Below, piece after piece: positions 14,814 to 23,086 of a DNA stretch of 25,314 nt (position 1 is the first letter of the stretch; each line of letters begins with the position of its first letter). Origin of the DNA: CAYQZD01 sp964421875 (GTDB taxonomy: Bacteria; Electryoneota; Tariuqbacteria; Tariuqbacterales; Tariuqbacteraceae); the NCBI GenBank assembly GCA_964421875.1, contig CAYQZD010000049.1, forward strand, positions 1 through 25,314, read 5' to 3'. The notes under the pieces were generated by a model. That model worked only from the letters and a program-made list of their open reading frames with translations, was not told the DNA's origin and did not search any database. A program made the position numbers and the translations under genes.

Positions 14814-16334
14814 ATGAAAGTCGCGGTTAGAAACAGAGCGCTGTATCAGCGCGCTTTGGTGATATCTGCGGCGTGGGCTTTGTTGACGTTGACGCTGTGT
14901 GCGTGGTCTCTTCAAGCTCAGACCTACGTCAGCGGCGCGGTAGAGGGGATTTGGACGGTAGAATCCAGTCCATATATTGTCGAGGGTCCTATCTGGATAG
15001 AAGGCGGAACCGTTTTATCCATTAATGGGGGGGTGGAGGTTTTGTTCATCGGCAGCGATTCTCTGGCTGTTTACGGCACCCTTCTTATCCAGCAGAAGGC
15101 TTATCCTTTTGTCAGGTTCGCCAGTCTCGATCCCGGATTGGGAGACATCTGGTATGGCATATATTTTATCGAACAGGACGCTTCCGCGAGTATTCTCAGG
15201 TACGTTGTAATTGAGGACGCTCAATATGGGATAAACTGTTTCAATTCAGATCCCATAATCGAATTTACGACCATCAATGCCGAGTATTACGGATTTTCCG
15301 CTATTGAATCGAGTCCTGTTTTCAATTACAACAACATTTTGATTAATAATAGCTCCAGCTACCCCAATATCGTTGTTAAAGGCATCAATTCCATCAATTC
15401 CAAGCTTAGTATCAATGAATGCGATATCAATATTTATAACGAGAGTATTGGGTCCGACGTCAGCGCTTTCGGCGTTTACAGTGTAAGCGATACGATTATT
15501 CTTGGTGAGAACCGTATTCATGTTGACGCCAAGGGGATGAGTGTTGGAGTTTACCTCTGCTTTTCCTACTATGATTCCGTTCATCACAATGAGATAGTGG
15601 TTACTTCCCAGAATTCTTTCGTTCAAGCCGGACTGATACATCTGAGTTCTGATTTCAAGGGTATAATAATAAACAACACTATCCGCGTCAGCAGTCCGAA
15701 CAAGGATATTGGTTTTAATATATGGGGGAGTTCTTCAAAGACAATTTTGAACAATATTGTGGTTGGGGACCACAATTCGGTAGGAATAAACTCCACTCAA
15801 TCGTACAATCTGGTTCAATACAACGATTTTTACGGGCATTCTGTCGCTTCAGTCGGCTGTCCTCTTGACAGCACCAATCTATTTGCCGATCCGGAATTTT
15901 TACTTGTGGCGCCCGACAGTATTTATCACTTGCGAGATAGTTCGCCCTGTATCGACCATGGCTCACCGGATTCGGTTTTCATCGATCCTGACGGGACTAG
16001 AAATGACATAGGAGCGCACTATCATCACCAGTCCGTTGATGTAAATCCTCCCTGGGAGCAGGAATTACTACCGGCTTCGCACTGTTTAACCTGCTATCCC
16101 AATCCCACAAACAGTTCAACAGAGATAACCTTCACCCTTTACTGCGCTGGCTGGGTAACAATCGATTGTTATGACCTTCTGGGCCGGAATCTTGGCAATA
16201 TCATAGACGGTCATTTTGAATCGGGAGTCCATGGCCTGCAATGGGATCTTTCTGATAAAGCTTCAGGTTTATATTTCCTGCGGCTTAGAACCAACAATGT
16301 AACCACGATGCGAAGGCTGGTGTTGATGAAGTGA
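14814..16334 (+). CDS. Secreted parallel beta-helix protein with T9SS C-terminal sorting domain
   Basis: A 506-residue exported protein. Residues 1-36 are a long signal peptide ending LQAQ. Residues about 37-400 are short beta-strand repeats rich in Asn, Ile and Val (NNILINNSS, IIINNTIRV, NYNNI-type turns), typical of right-handed parallel beta-helix or NosD/pectate-lyase-like folds. The block SPCIDHGSPD...DPDGTRNDIGAHY (about 383-402) is the usual end of such helices. Residues about 427-506 are a type IX secretion sorting domain: CYPNPTNSSTEITFTL, a central YDLLGRNLG strand, GVHGLQWDL and a final GLYFLRL...RRLVLMK. It should cross the outer membrane by T9SS and be anchored or released at the surface. 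No catalytic residues are recognisable, so binding or adhesion is as likely as polysaccharide cleavage. No ribosome site is obvious at the ATG. Confidence 0.85.
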   Translation: MKVAVRNRALYQRALVISAAWALLTLTLCAWSLQAQTYVSGAVEGIWTVESSPYIVEGPIWIEGGTVLSINGGVEVLFIGSDSLAVYGTLLIQQKAYPFVRFASLDPGLGDIWYGIYFIEQDASASILRYVVIEDAQYGINCFNSDPIIEFTTINAEYYGFSAIESSPVFNYNNILINNSSSYPNIVVKGINSINSKLSINECDINIYNESIGSDVSAFGVYSVSDTIILGENRIHVDAKGMSVGVYLCFSYYDSVHHNEIVVTSQNSFVQAGLIHLSSDFKGIIINNTIRVSSPNKDIGFNIWGSSSKTILNNIVVGDHNSVGINSTQSYNLVQYNDFYGHSVASVGCPLDSTNLFADPEFLLVAPDSIYHLRDSSPCIDHGSPDSVFIDPDGTRNDIGAHYHHQSVDVNPPWEQELLPASHCLTCYPNPTNSSTEITFTLYCAGWVTIDCYDLLGRNLGNIIDGHFESGVHGLQWDLSDKASGLYFLRLRTNNVTTMRRLVLMK

Positions 16335-16448
16335 ATACGTATTTCAGAATTTAGCTGCATCATCTGATTGATGGATATTGGCTGAAGAGAACTGGGGATG
16401 TGTTCTGAAAACCGAAAACGCAGCTTAAAATAGTTCCTGAAACAAAAT

Positions 16449-16476
16449 AGCCACCCAGATGCGGTGGCTTAATTTT
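16449..16476 (+). terminator. Rho-independent terminator after the beta-helix gene
   Basis: AGCCACC (16449-16455) and GGTGGCT (16463-16469) around a seven-base loop, followed by TAATTTTT. It decides against the upstream ATG at 16459 as start of the next gene, because that codon lies inside this hairpin. Confidence 0.75.
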
Positions 16477-16551
16477 TATCAAATTATAACGTTTGGGATG
16501 ACAGCAAGACAGAGGAAAACCATATTATCACTTAGTTGTAAAGTTGAGACG

Positions 16552-17571
16552 ATGGAGTTTAGAAAAAGTCTGAGATACAGTTTTCTTAGCGAATGCATTC
16601 CCATCGTGCTTTTGCTGCTATTGTGCGGATGCTCGTTCGATGCGGAGCGGGATAATCCCCTCGATCCGCAATCCAATAACTACCGTCCCGAAGCCTCCCT
16701 TTACGGGAGAATCACTATGCTTGACGGGAACACTCCCATAGTGGGCGCTTTAGTTTCTTTGTCACCCGACTCCATAATTATCTACAGCGGTGATGATGGA
16801 TTTTACCGATTCGACTGTTTGGAAGGGGGGAATTATACTCTGTCCCTTCAGCATCAAGACTTCGCCTCTAACTTTCATTTGTTGAGAATATATCATGCTC
16901 AAGACCATCTCCGGAATTTCACGATGAATGCGCTTCCCCGGTTCGATTCTTTATCAGTCGCCACTCAGCGCTTCTTAATAAACTCATTAGCCCATTTTTA
17001 CTTTAAGTTGGAGGTTTTCGCGTCAATCTCAGATCCTGATGGAATAACTGATTTGAGTGATTCCGCCACCGTTTTTTGGCATGACAGCGCTTCGGCGATA
17101 CTATCCAAGGAATCCGGGACTTCCAACTATGTGGCGATTTTGGATTCCAACTACTTCCCGGGTAATAAGGTCGAGAATATGCTGGGGGTGCAGATGCGGG
17201 TGGAAGTGGAAGATATTAATGGAGCTAAGATGCAGTCTCAGCCTATTCAGTTGGTAAGATTGATTAATAGCTATATCAGACCGTTTTCTCCCGGCGGCAC
17301 TGCATCGGGTAATCCAACTTTCCTCTGGTCACGCGCTCAAGATCCTCCGCTCGGATTCGATGACTATTTTTACCGGCTTCTGGTTTTTCGAACCACAGAA
17401 CCGGAACAAACTCGTTATGAAACGATTGTGTTTAACCAAATAGATAATAACATTATTTATTTACTGGAAGATGATACCCTTCAGACCGGGGGATATTTTT
17501 GGCAGGTGCAGGTGGAAGATTTCTTTGGTGATTTCAGCCGCTGTGAGAGCATGTATTTCAATGTGCAATAA
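16552..17571 (+). CDS. Lipoprotein with carboxypeptidase-regulatory-like (Ig) domain
   Basis: A 339-residue predicted lipoprotein. Residues 1-24 are a signal with the lipobox LCGC and mature Cys24 or nearby; the mature start SFDAERDNPLDPQSNNY is typical of lipoproteins in this group. Residues about 48-125 are a carboxypeptidase D regulatory-like beta-sandwich (LYGRITMLDGNTPIVGALV, then DDGFYRFDCLEGGNYTLSL). The C-terminal 200 residues look like two further beta-sandwich domains, one with the phrase PFSPGGTASGNPTFLWSRA. No enzyme motif is visible, so a structural, sensing or binding role is likely. I chose ATG 16552 because it gives a clean lipoprotein signal; the ATG at 16459 lies in a terminator and 16498 is an alternative. 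It ends 21 bases before the sigma54 activator, suggesting one operon. Confidence 0.8.
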   Translation: MEFRKSLRYSFLSECIPIVLLLLLCGCSFDAERDNPLDPQSNNYRPEASLYGRITMLDGNTPIVGALVSLSPDSIIIYSGDDGFYRFDCLEGGNYTLSLQHQDFASNFHLLRIYHAQDHLRNFTMNALPRFDSLSVATQRFLINSLAHFYFKLEVFASISDPDGITDLSDSATVFWHDSASAILSKESGTSNYVAILDSNYFPGNKVENMLGVQMRVEVEDINGAKMQSQPIQLVRLINSYIRPFSPGGTASGNPTFLWSRAQDPPLGFDDYFYRLLVFRTTEPEQTRYETIVFNQIDNNIIYLLEDDTLQTGGYFWQVQVEDFFGDFSRCESMYFNVQ

Positions 17572-17592
17572 TATTGCGAAGAGCTATACCCC

Positions 17593-19101
17593 ATGAAAGA
17601 TACAAACCTTGAAGAATTCGGCGACCATTTTTCCGCGCTTTCTCAGACAGCCGAAGTGATTAATTCTATCCGGGAGACCGAACCTTTACTGTCTAAGATA
17701 ATGGATATCGCCGTTGAGACCGCCGGCGCAGAAAGGGGTTTTCTGGCGCTGAATAAAGATGGCGAGCGGGACATAAAGGTTGCCAGAAATATGTCCAAGG
17801 AGACTATTCAGGACATTACTCAGGTTTCCTCGAGCATTCTCAATCAGGTGATTGAATCCAACCAGTCCATCCTCACTTTTAACGCGAGTGAGGATCCGCG
17901 TTTCGCCGGCGCAGAAAGCGTCATCAATCAGCAGATTCTATCGGTGGTCTGTGTTCCCTTGAAACTTCGGGGGGATAACCTGGGAGCGATTTATCTCGAC
18001 TCCCGCATCGACCGGGAAAAATTCAATCCGGAGACGGAGAAATTTCTTACCTCTTTCGCTAATTTAGCGGCCATTGCCATCGAGAACGCCGACTACTACA
18101 GCCAGCTTATAACCGATAAAGTCAGGCTTCAGAACGAAGTCGAGCGGATCTACGCTTTCGATGAGATTTTTGGTAAGAGTTCTAAGATGCAGGATATTTT
18201 CAGTATTATGTCGCGCATAATGAATTCGGATATCACAGTACTTCTCGAAGGCGAGAGCGGCACCGGCAAGGAATTGGTGGCTCGCGCCCTGCACTATAAC
18301 GGTCCTCGCAGGGACAGGCCTTTTGTGGCTCAGTTTTGCGGCAATCTGGCTGAATCTTTGTTGGAAAGCGAATTATTCGGCCATAAGAAGGGAGCTTTCA
18401 CCGGCGCCATCAATGATAAAAAAGGACTTTTCGAGTATGCCGACGGCGGGACTTTTTTCCTGGATGAGATCGGTGAAATATCGCCACAGATACAGACAAA
18501 ACTACTGCGGGTAATACAAGAAGGGGAAATCCGCAGGGTGGGGGACACCGATTCCCGAAAAGTGAATGTCCGAATCATTTCCGCCACCAACCGGGACCTT
18601 TGGGATGAAGTTAAGAAAGGCCGCTTTCGGGAAGACCTTTACTACCGTCTCAATGTAATCCAGATAAAAATGCCCCCGCTTAGGGAAAGGCACGGGGATG
18701 TTCCATTGTTAGCGAGACACTTCCTAAAGAAGTTTGCCAAGAACAAGCTGGAGAAATCGCTTTCGCTCTCAAGGGAATCCCTTCGCGTTATGGAAAGATA
18801 CCTCTGGCCGGGGAACGTGCGGGAACTGGAAAACTGCATCGAAAGAGCTGTCCTTCTTTCCACCGGGCTTATTATCGGGCCGGAGGACCTTTTCATCCCC
18901 CAAACCGAGGAGGAGAATGGCAGCAGGAAGACGCTCAAAGAAATGGAAAAGGACATCGTTATCAAGACGCTGGAGGAGGAGGGCGGAAATAAGACCAGAA
19001 CCGCCGAGGTTTTGGGTGTTTCTTTACGCTGGCTGCATTACAAAATGAACGAATGGAACGTTAGCGAGAAGAAAAGACAGAAGCAGCAGGAACAAAGCTA
19101 A
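17593..19101 (+). CDS. Sigma54-dependent activator: GAF, AAA+ and Fis-type HTH
   Basis: A 502-residue bacterial enhancer-binding protein. Residues about 25-170 are a GAF domain (LLSKIMDIAVETAGAERGF, LRGDNLGAIYLDS), the sensory part. About 190-430 is the AAA+ motor with Walker A GESGTGKE (220-227), GAFTGA (267-272), Walker B FFLDE (288-292), a putative arginine finger in FREDLYYRL and WPGNVRELEN (405-414). About 447-488 is a Fis-type helix-turn-helix (TRTAEVLGVSLRWLHYKM). The GAFTGA loop is intact, so it should remodel sigma54-RNA polymerase. There is no receiver domain, so control is through the GAF ligand, a partner or phosphorylation, for example by the adjacent kinase. It sits between the lipoprotein and kinase genes. 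A plausible target in this window is the -24/-12 promoter at 7684. Confidence 0.95.
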   Translation: MKDTNLEEFGDHFSALSQTAEVINSIRETEPLLSKIMDIAVETAGAERGFLALNKDGERDIKVARNMSKETIQDITQVSSSILNQVIESNQSILTFNASEDPRFAGAESVINQQILSVVCVPLKLRGDNLGAIYLDSRIDREKFNPETEKFLTSFANLAAIAIENADYYSQLITDKVRLQNEVERIYAFDEIFGKSSKMQDIFSIMSRIMNSDITVLLEGESGTGKELVARALHYNGPRRDRPFVAQFCGNLAESLLESELFGHKKGAFTGAINDKKGLFEYADGGTFFLDEIGEISPQIQTKLLRVIQEGEIRRVGDTDSRKVNVRIISATNRDLWDEVKKGRFREDLYYRLNVIQIKMPPLRERHGDVPLLARHFLKKFAKNKLEKSLSLSRESLRVMERYLWPGNVRELENCIERAVLLSTGLIIGPEDLFIPQTEEENGSRKTLKEMEKDIVIKTLEEEGGNKTRTAEVLGVSLRWLHYKMNEWNVSEKKRQKQQEQS

Positions 19102-19171
19102 GCTCTTGATGAAAAGCTTCGAATTAATGCCTTTATCTATCAGATTATCAAATTTTTAGAGCGATATTGGG

Positions 19172-20920
19172 ATGGATGAATCCGTAAATATCGGGCAGTA
19201 TCAGATTGTCAAGGAATTGTATCACGGTCCCGTCACAACTATCTACGAAGCTTACCAACCGACCCTTCAACGCACCGTTCTGATTAAAAAGCTGCATCAA
19301 AAGCTGGTAGAAGAAAAGGACATCCGCGACCGTTTCGCTCGTGAAGCGCAGGTTTGCGCTCAACTGAATCATCCCAACATCGTCGAGATTTACGATTTCC
19401 ACGCCACGCCGGAAGCCACCTTTCTGGTTTTGGAGTATGTGAAGGGGAAAGACCTCCGGGAATTGATGGCTGGAGAGCCCCTTCCTTTGGAGGTGGCTCT
19501 ATCCATAGCGCGTCAGGTTTTGGAGGGATTGGTTTGCGCCCACGATAGGGGCGTCACTCATCGTGACATCAAGCCCAGCAACATCCTGATTTCGTTAGAC
19601 GGGATAGTTAAAATCTCCGACTTCGGGCTGGCGATAATGGAGGGTGGCGGAGGTTTGACCAGGCAGGGGAGCGTGGTGGGGACTCCGGCTTATATGTCGC
19701 CGGAGCAGGCTGGGGGTAAGAAGATTGAACAGGCTTCGGATATTTTTTCCCTCGGAGTCAGCTTTCTCGAAATGCTGACAGGTGTCAGCGCCTACAAATC
19801 GGACTCCTTTTCCGATTTCTATCGTAAGATTCTTTTCGAGCCGGTTCCTCGTTTAAGTCATTTTCGCACCGATTTGCCCCCGGCGCTGGACAAGCTTCTT
19901 AGCGGGATGATGGAAAGGAATCCTGTTAAGCGGCCTCGAAACGCGGTCGATATCATCAATACCCTGGAGTCCATTGCCACTGAAGCGGAACTTGCGCCGG
20001 GAAAGGATACAATCAAGCAGTTTTACCGCCAGCGGGAGGAATTCGGGCCTTCTGCCGTAAGACCGGATATATCTTCCACGCAGAAACGGATGCGGAGGCG
20101 GAAAAGAGTGTGGCTGGCGGTTCCTGGATTACTGTTAGTTCTGGTTGCAGCAGGGTTGGTTTACATTCAATTGAAGGAGCGAGAGATTGTATCCCCGCAA
20201 ATTGCGGAACTCCGGAGTCCGACGCTTGCTTCCGACTCAAATTTTGTTGAAGTGAATGACTCCGCCGCAGTTGACAGTCCCCTTTTCATTGAGAACACTT
20301 CACCATCCTTTCAAAACACTATACAAAATACGGAGAATAGTGAAAAGAGAAAGGATTTTGAGAAGTCGACTCCTATACGGAATGAGAAACCGCCTGAATC
20401 TAATCAGGAAGCAGGAGAGGCTGAAGCAGCGCCGGAAATGACTATGGACTTAAGCGGATCTTTTCCCGAAGACGAGCCGGAAACGGTTTTCAAAGATCCC
20501 GGCATGCTTTTGGTTGGTAACAAAAGTTGGGGTTATGTTTTTCTCGATGGCGACTCGCTGGGCCTTACCCCCATAGACACCATGAAAATACCTCCCGGAA
20601 AGCATGAGATCGTTTTTTCCAGGCCTGATTATCATCTGACAGTTTCGCAAAGTGTCGATGTTGTTTCCGGCGCTCAGATTTCGGTCGATTTGACCGAATA
20701 TATAGCATTTATCAATGTTTCCACCGGGATGGTGGGAGCGGAAATCTGGGTTGACGGTAAATATATAGACACCACCCCCGCGCCTCCGGTTATGGTCGCT
20801 TTGGGTGAACGAAAAATCGAGCTTAGAAACAGATTTTATAAATCTTATGAAGAGCTGCTTGAATTTTACACTCCGGGCGATACTGTTGTCCGTCGTATAA
20901 AGATGGAACCTTTGGAGTGA
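19172..20920 (+). CDS. Membrane Ser/Thr protein kinase with two PEGA domains
   Basis: A 582-residue Hanks-type kinase. Residues 10-270 are the kinase domain: Lys39 in VLIKKL, Glu58 in the C-helix, HRDIKPSN (130-137), DFG (150-152) and the SPE end of the activation segment (176-178). The glycine loop is poor: ELYHGPVTTIYEA (15-27) keeps one glycine where GxGxxG is usual. Basic RRRKR (308-312) precedes a single membrane helix (about 313-333). A Ser/Glu-rich linker (about 340-440) follows, then two PEGA domains: about 444-508 (GYVFLDGDSLGLTPIDTMKIPPGKHEI) and about 512-578 (GAEIWVDGKYIDTTPAPPV). PEGA domains bind surface or cell-wall polymers in other proteins. The gene starts 70 bases after the sigma54 activator. 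Likely substrates are that activator or envelope proteins, an inference from position. Confidence 0.93.
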   Translation: MDESVNIGQYQIVKELYHGPVTTIYEAYQPTLQRTVLIKKLHQKLVEEKDIRDRFAREAQVCAQLNHPNIVEIYDFHATPEATFLVLEYVKGKDLRELMAGEPLPLEVALSIARQVLEGLVCAHDRGVTHRDIKPSNILISLDGIVKISDFGLAIMEGGGGLTRQGSVVGTPAYMSPEQAGGKKIEQASDIFSLGVSFLEMLTGVSAYKSDSFSDFYRKILFEPVPRLSHFRTDLPPALDKLLSGMMERNPVKRPRNAVDIINTLESIATEAELAPGKDTIKQFYRQREEFGPSAVRPDISSTQKRMRRRKRVWLAVPGLLLVLVAAGLVYIQLKEREIVSPQIAELRSPTLASDSNFVEVNDSAAVDSPLFIENTSPSFQNTIQNTENSEKRKDFEKSTPIRNEKPPESNQEAGEAEAAPEMTMDLSGSFPEDEPETVFKDPGMLLVGNKSWGYVFLDGDSLGLTPIDTMKIPPGKHEIVFSRPDYHLTVSQSVDVVSGAQISVDLTEYIAFINVSTGMVGAEIWVDGKYIDTTPAPPVMVALGERKIELRNRFYKSYEELLEFYTPGDTVVRRIKMEPLE

Positions 20921-20992
20921 TTGTCAAGTTAATACTCTGAATCCGGCTATGTAGGTAGAGTTAATTAAGGCTCAATATTCGAAGGAGGATAT

Positions 20993-21178
20993 ATGCTGGG
21001 CCATTGGGAAATAATATTGATAGTTCTGGCAGTCCTGCTTCTTTTCGGAGGAAGGAAAATCCCCGAATTGATGCGCGGACTCGGCAGCGGAGTGAAAGAG
21101 TTTAAGAAGGGGGTGAGCGAAGGGGGTAAGAACGTAGAGAAGAAGGAAGAGGACGAGGAGAATAAAGCGAACAAATGA
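20993..21178 (+). CDS. tatA: TatA-type twin-arginine translocase subunit
   Basis: A 61-residue protein with the Tat pore-subunit layout. A very short periplasmic end and one membrane helix (WEIILIVLAVLLLF, residues 5-18) lead to the conserved FGGRKIPEL hinge (18-26), then an amphipathic helix (MRGLGSGVKEFKKGV), and a charged Lys/Glu tail that is unstructured. This family forms the pore that exports folded proteins with twin-arginine signals. AGGAGG lies just upstream of ATG 20993, an excellent site. No tatB or tatC is present in the window, so the rest of the machinery must be elsewhere. TatA and TatE cannot be told apart here. It follows the kinase gene by 72 bases and may be the last gene of that unit. 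Confidence 0.93.
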   Translation: MLGHWEIILIVLAVLLLFGGRKIPELMRGLGSGVKEFKKGVSEGGKNVEKKEEDEENKANK

Positions 21179-21267
21179 TATTTCTCCGACTCGCCCCTTG
21201 AATTATACGCCCTCCATTTTTTGGAACTTTTCTGTTATTACAGGTTTACCTCCCGTTTTCTTATGAT

Positions 21268-22833
21268 TCACTGGTGTTCCGGCCTTAGCAGGTCGTTTAC
21301 AGTTTTCACCGGATTGAATGTGATGGTGGGAACCTCGACAAAGACCGTGTTCCATCCTGCCATAGCGCCATTCCATAATCCCGGAAGTTCCAGCGCTTTC
21401 AAGTTTACTCCCCCCCAGGATTTTTTTGTGATGAATCCGGTTTCAGGGTCGGTGAAATCCGCCAGGTTGAACGGTTTCCCTTGATAATCCCGCAGTCCGC
21501 ATACCAGGTCCACTGGATTGAAATGAGTGCAGCATTCAAGCATCGCCCTTTGTTCAGGAGATTCCAGGTCGATTTGAGAAATTTCGACAATCTGCAAACT
21601 TAAGGAACCGTCTTTCCCTTCAATCCAGAATGGTCCTCCCCCAGGCTCCCCCACATTTCGAACCATTCCGCAGATCCGCAGCGGCCGGTTGAGACGATTA
21701 CGAAGTATCTTGATTTGTTCAGTTTCAGTTCTCCGAGTGAAATTATCAGGCAAACCGGATGACAATTCGCGCGCGGCGAAGCCGGCGATTTCGCCGATGG
21801 CTTCGCTGCTAACGGTTCCCGTTTCCAGCGCCTTCAGATAACCGAAAGTCTTCTCTTGAAGTTCAACCAAATACCCGCAGAGAACCTTCTTATATTGACA
21901 GGTTATCGGTTTCAGCCGGTCGGGGACTACATTGTCCACGTTTTTGATGAATACAATGTCCGCTTCCAGCTCGGTGATATTCTCCAGCAAGGCGCCGTGC
22001 CCCCCGGGCCGGAACAGCAGTCTGCCTTCTTCGTCCCGGAAAGGACGATTCTCCATATCGACTGCGATGGTGTCGGTTGAGGATTTCTGAGGTGAAAAGG
22101 ACACTTCGATGCTTGAAGCTGCCCCTGAGCCCACCAGCGTTTGACAGTAGGATTCGATGTGCGCTTTGATTGCAGGCAGGCGCTCTGCCGCTGCGGTGAA
22201 ATGGATACGAGCCCGGCGGTTTCGGTCCAGGGTGTATGCGATCGCTTCCGCAATGTGTTCCTGGAAGGCTGTCCGGGAACGGTCTTTGTAGCGGTGGAAT
22301 AAGATTATTCCCTTGGGAAGACTGCCATAGTTAAGTCCCTTTACTGTTAGAAGGTATTCCAGCGTTGAGCGTAAATCTCCTTTCGTCAAGGTATTGGTTT
22401 CGTTTCCGGCTTCAGGGCATATCTCCTGAAGCGCCGGGAAAAAGGCGAACCGGTCGATTTCCTGAAAGAACTTTAGTGCGGCTCCCGCATCGCTATCGCC
22501 CTTCTCCGCTTCAGCGGCTAAAGAATCCAGGGTAATGGCGCCATCTTTTGCGTATATCGCCAGCAGCGCTTTGAACATCCTTGTGGCGGCTCCCGAGGCC
22601 GGGATAAATTTCATCAGCCGCCCTTCCGCCGCGGCTGAAGCGTGGAGTTTGAGGTACTTCCGCTGCTCGTCATCGTAAAGAGCGATGATCCCATCTCCGA
22701 CGGTACAGGGCCGGTTCAGCTTCGCCGGCAGTATTCCCAGTTCGAAGGTTCTCAGTTGATGTTGGATTCGTTCCAAGGGGATTCCCTTGGAAGTGATTTG
22801 TTCCAAATCTCTATCTGAAAAATTTACTTTCAT
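21268..22833 (-). CDS. DUF4301 family protein
   Basis: A 521-residue soluble cytoplasmic protein matching what I know of DUF4301, a family found mostly in Bacteroidetes and relatives. The recognisable block is KFIPASGAATRMFKAL (75-90), preceded by a long N-terminal helical region and followed by a mixed alpha/beta body with HRYKDRSRTAFQEH and PGGHGALLENI motifs. GAATRMFK resembles the glycine-rich GxxTRM nucleotide loop of sugar-nucleotidyltransferases, and GGHGALL recalls their substrate loops (UDP-sugar pyrophosphorylase type). A nucleotidyltransferase-like activity is therefore a fair guess but not shown. It converges with tatA, with 89 bases between stops, and is divergent from the UroD-like gene. 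The ATG at 22831-22833 has no strong ribosome site. No operon partner is visible. Confidence 0.85.
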   Translation of the reverse strand: MKVNFSDRDLEQITSKGIPLERIQHQLRTFELGILPAKLNRPCTVGDGIIALYDDEQRKYLKLHASAAAEGRLMKFIPASGAATRMFKALLAIYAKDGAITLDSLAAEAEKGDSDAGAALKFFQEIDRFAFFPALQEICPEAGNETNTLTKGDLRSTLEYLLTVKGLNYGSLPKGIILFHRYKDRSRTAFQEHIAEAIAYTLDRNRRARIHFTAAAERLPAIKAHIESYCQTLVGSGAASSIEVSFSPQKSSTDTIAVDMENRPFRDEEGRLLFRPGGHGALLENITELEADIVFIKNVDNVVPDRLKPITCQYKKVLCGYLVELQEKTFGYLKALETGTVSSEAIGEIAGFAARELSSGLPDNFTRRTETEQIKILRNRLNRPLRICGMVRNVGEPGGGPFWIEGKDGSLSLQIVEISQIDLESPEQRAMLECCTHFNPVDLVCGLRDYQGKPFNLADFTDPETGFITKKSWGGVNLKALELPGLWNGAMAGWNTVFVEVPTITFNPVKTVNDLLRPEHQ

Positions 22834-22952
22834 TCACACTGAGTCCATTCAAAGGTTTGTTTCTGTGGCAGTCTTGGACAAAAAGGTATTTAATTCTTGA
22901 ATCATATGCAAATCTCTGCCGGATAGGTTTTTCCGTTGAACGATTAGATTTC

Positions 22953-22981
22953 TTGATTTCAAGCGGATAATTCGACATATT
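22953..22981 (+). promoter_or_regulatory. Possible promoter for the UroD-like/corrinoid operon
   Basis: TTGATT (22953-22958), 17-base spacer, CATATT (22976-22981). Both boxes are imperfect. It lies about 105 bases upstream of the UroD-like start. No cobalamin riboswitch signature is visible in the leader. Confidence 0.35.
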
Positions 22982-23086
22982 AATCAAGCTATTTATCAGC
23001 AACGGGCACAACGAAACAGTAATTCGCGTCCGCAACAGGCGGCGCGATGAATCACACATTCCCCTAAGACGAAACGAGAATCTAAG

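Noticed and set aside
16459..16551. Longer N-terminus for the lipoprotein from ATG 16459
   Set aside because: That ATG lies within the loop of the terminator of the preceding gene, and the extension would bury the lipoprotein signal.
22909..22925. Possible minus-strand sigma54 site upstream of DUF4301 (GGCAGAGATTTGC)
   Set aside because: The spacing between GG and GC is one base short, which normally abolishes sigma54 recognition.
22834..23086. Cobalamin riboswitch upstream of the UroD-like/corrinoid operon
   Set aside because: I see no B12-box signature or the required multi-helix core in the leader.
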